A DNA stretch of 64,000 bases, from assembly GCA_905221605.1 (NCBI GenBank), contig CAJNDS010002757.1, positions 1,078,501 through 1,142,500 on the forward strand, in the 5' to 3' direction. Of the stretch, positions 63,514 through 64,000 are shown in pieces. Each line of letters starts with the position of its first letter. Position 1 is the first letter of the stretch. The translations under genes and the position numbers were made by a program. The stretch comes from Symbiodinium natans (lineage: Eukaryota > Sar > Dinophyceae > Suessiales > Symbiodiniaceae). Below the pieces are notes generated by a model. The model worked only from the letters and a program-made list of their open reading frames with translations. It ran no database searches and had not been told where the DNA came from.

Positions 63514-63660
63514 ACCTCAAAACACGGGCGAAAGCGCATAAACCCTATGAACCCTACACCCTGTAACCCCCATGAGCCCTATCTGCCCTATAAACCCCTG
63601 AAAAGCCCTATCCACCCTATAAACCCCATAAGCGCTGCAGGCCCTCTGAACACTCAACAG

Positions 63661-63711
63661 CAAGCGCAACCTCTCCAAGTTCAGCCCTTCGAACTAAGGC
63701 CGAGCGCAAAC
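63661..63711 (+). CDS. internal exon downstream of the LINE
   Basis: Acceptor CAACAG, donor GTGAGC, 51 nt, phase 0. It reads QAQPLQVQPFELRPSAN. It may continue the gene whose exons lie at 53959-58337, interrupted here by the LINE in the intron. The rest of the window to 64000 has C-rich degenerate repeats and a three-copy TTTGGGGTA block near 63795 but no clear exon. Confidence 0.45.
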
Positions 63712-64000
63712 GTGAGCAGCACCCAAGATTTCTAGGATGCGGAGTAGCGGCACTTCTCAAAGCCCCTGCGTTTGAAGAGGTAGCATATGATGGTTTGGGG
63801 TATTTGGGGTATTTGGGGTTACTAAAGTCCGAAAGAGACCCTAAACCTACACCGCTTCCCTGGGGCGAAAAGCTTCAGTGTTGCCTTGAACCCTGAACCG
63901 TAAATCGCCAAGCCTCAAATCTGCTGTGCGTTCTGCTCATGCAAGTGTCGGCGACCGGTTTCACAGAGTTTCACGGTTGCTCCCCTCAACTGCGGGAGAG

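Noticed and set aside
59597-63539. The upstream 1300 or so codons of the 1537-codon - strand frame as a real protein
   Set aside because: It overlaps the clear endonuclease/reverse transcriptase ORF, is Ser/Cys/Trp-rich with no motifs, and starts outside the element's target-site duplication. Only its last 200 codons look like a protein.
1-64000. Window as a true chromosome end
   Set aside because: Telomeric repeats occur in many short arrays in both orientations between exons, not as one terminal array, and genes continue to both window ends.
1-64000. CRISPR array, bacterial operons or prophage
   Set aside because: The regular repeats are 7-8-bp telomeric units without spacers, and genes have spliceosomal introns.
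1-64000. tRNA, rRNA or snRNA genes
   Set aside because: I saw no convincing cloverleaf or conserved rRNA or snRNA segment by eye; a covariance-model scan would be decisive.

Overview
This window looks like nuclear DNA of a dinoflagellate. Four observations support that. (1) A near-complete relic of the conserved dinoflagellate spliced leader sits just 5' of an intact start codon (17911-17932). (2) Every host exon I can support is on the + strand, and many reconstructed introns start with GC or GA instead of GT. (3) Plant-type TTTAGGG/CCCTAAA telomeric repeats occur throughout. (4) There is a LINE retrotransposon with an FADD reverse transcriptase, and a leader of the dinoflagellate plastid-targeting type. 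No species can be named. The longest ATG-to-stop frames are mostly not genes here; genes are chains of exons of about 30-120 nt separated by introns of 0.1-2 kb.

Layout. 3-4061: 3' part of a coiled-coil gene. 5147-13000: scattered exons of one or more unrecognised genes. 14549 to about 21899: a CCDC42/CFAP73-like (DUF4200) axonemal coiled-coil gene. One of its introns (17485-19170) holds a separate secreted or plastid-targeted gene that carries spliced-leader relics, so it is probably a retrogene. 22264-27448: exons ending in a clear terminal exon. 24649-25267: a 619-bp palindrome. 28072-31239: another exon group around a 1.3-kb GC-rich minisatellite. 31601-34418: unassigned exons. 35228 to 45889 (or 46912): a voltage-gated cation channel rebuilt from about 18 exons, covering S2, S3, S4, S5, pore, S6 and two or more EF-hands. 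47537-58337 and 63661-63711: further exon groups. 58641-63500: a complete LINE on the - strand with a 13-bp target-site duplication.

The most unusual signal is the telomere-like repeats. They are not random: C-rich (CCCTAAA)n lies just upstream of exons and G-rich (TTTAGGG)n just downstream. Each intron therefore tends to begin G-rich and end C-rich, and its transcript could fold into a stem that brings the splice sites together. Several families of short terminal-inverted-repeat elements also sit in introns, and one of them supplies a 3' splice site. Array-free stretches coincide with the retrogene, the LINE, a LINE RNase H fragment and the minisatellite, which suggests these are insertions.

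Limits: exon borders were read by eye from splice sites, phase and peptide character. Short exons will have been missed, and gene boundaries between exon groups are uncertain. No searches were run.
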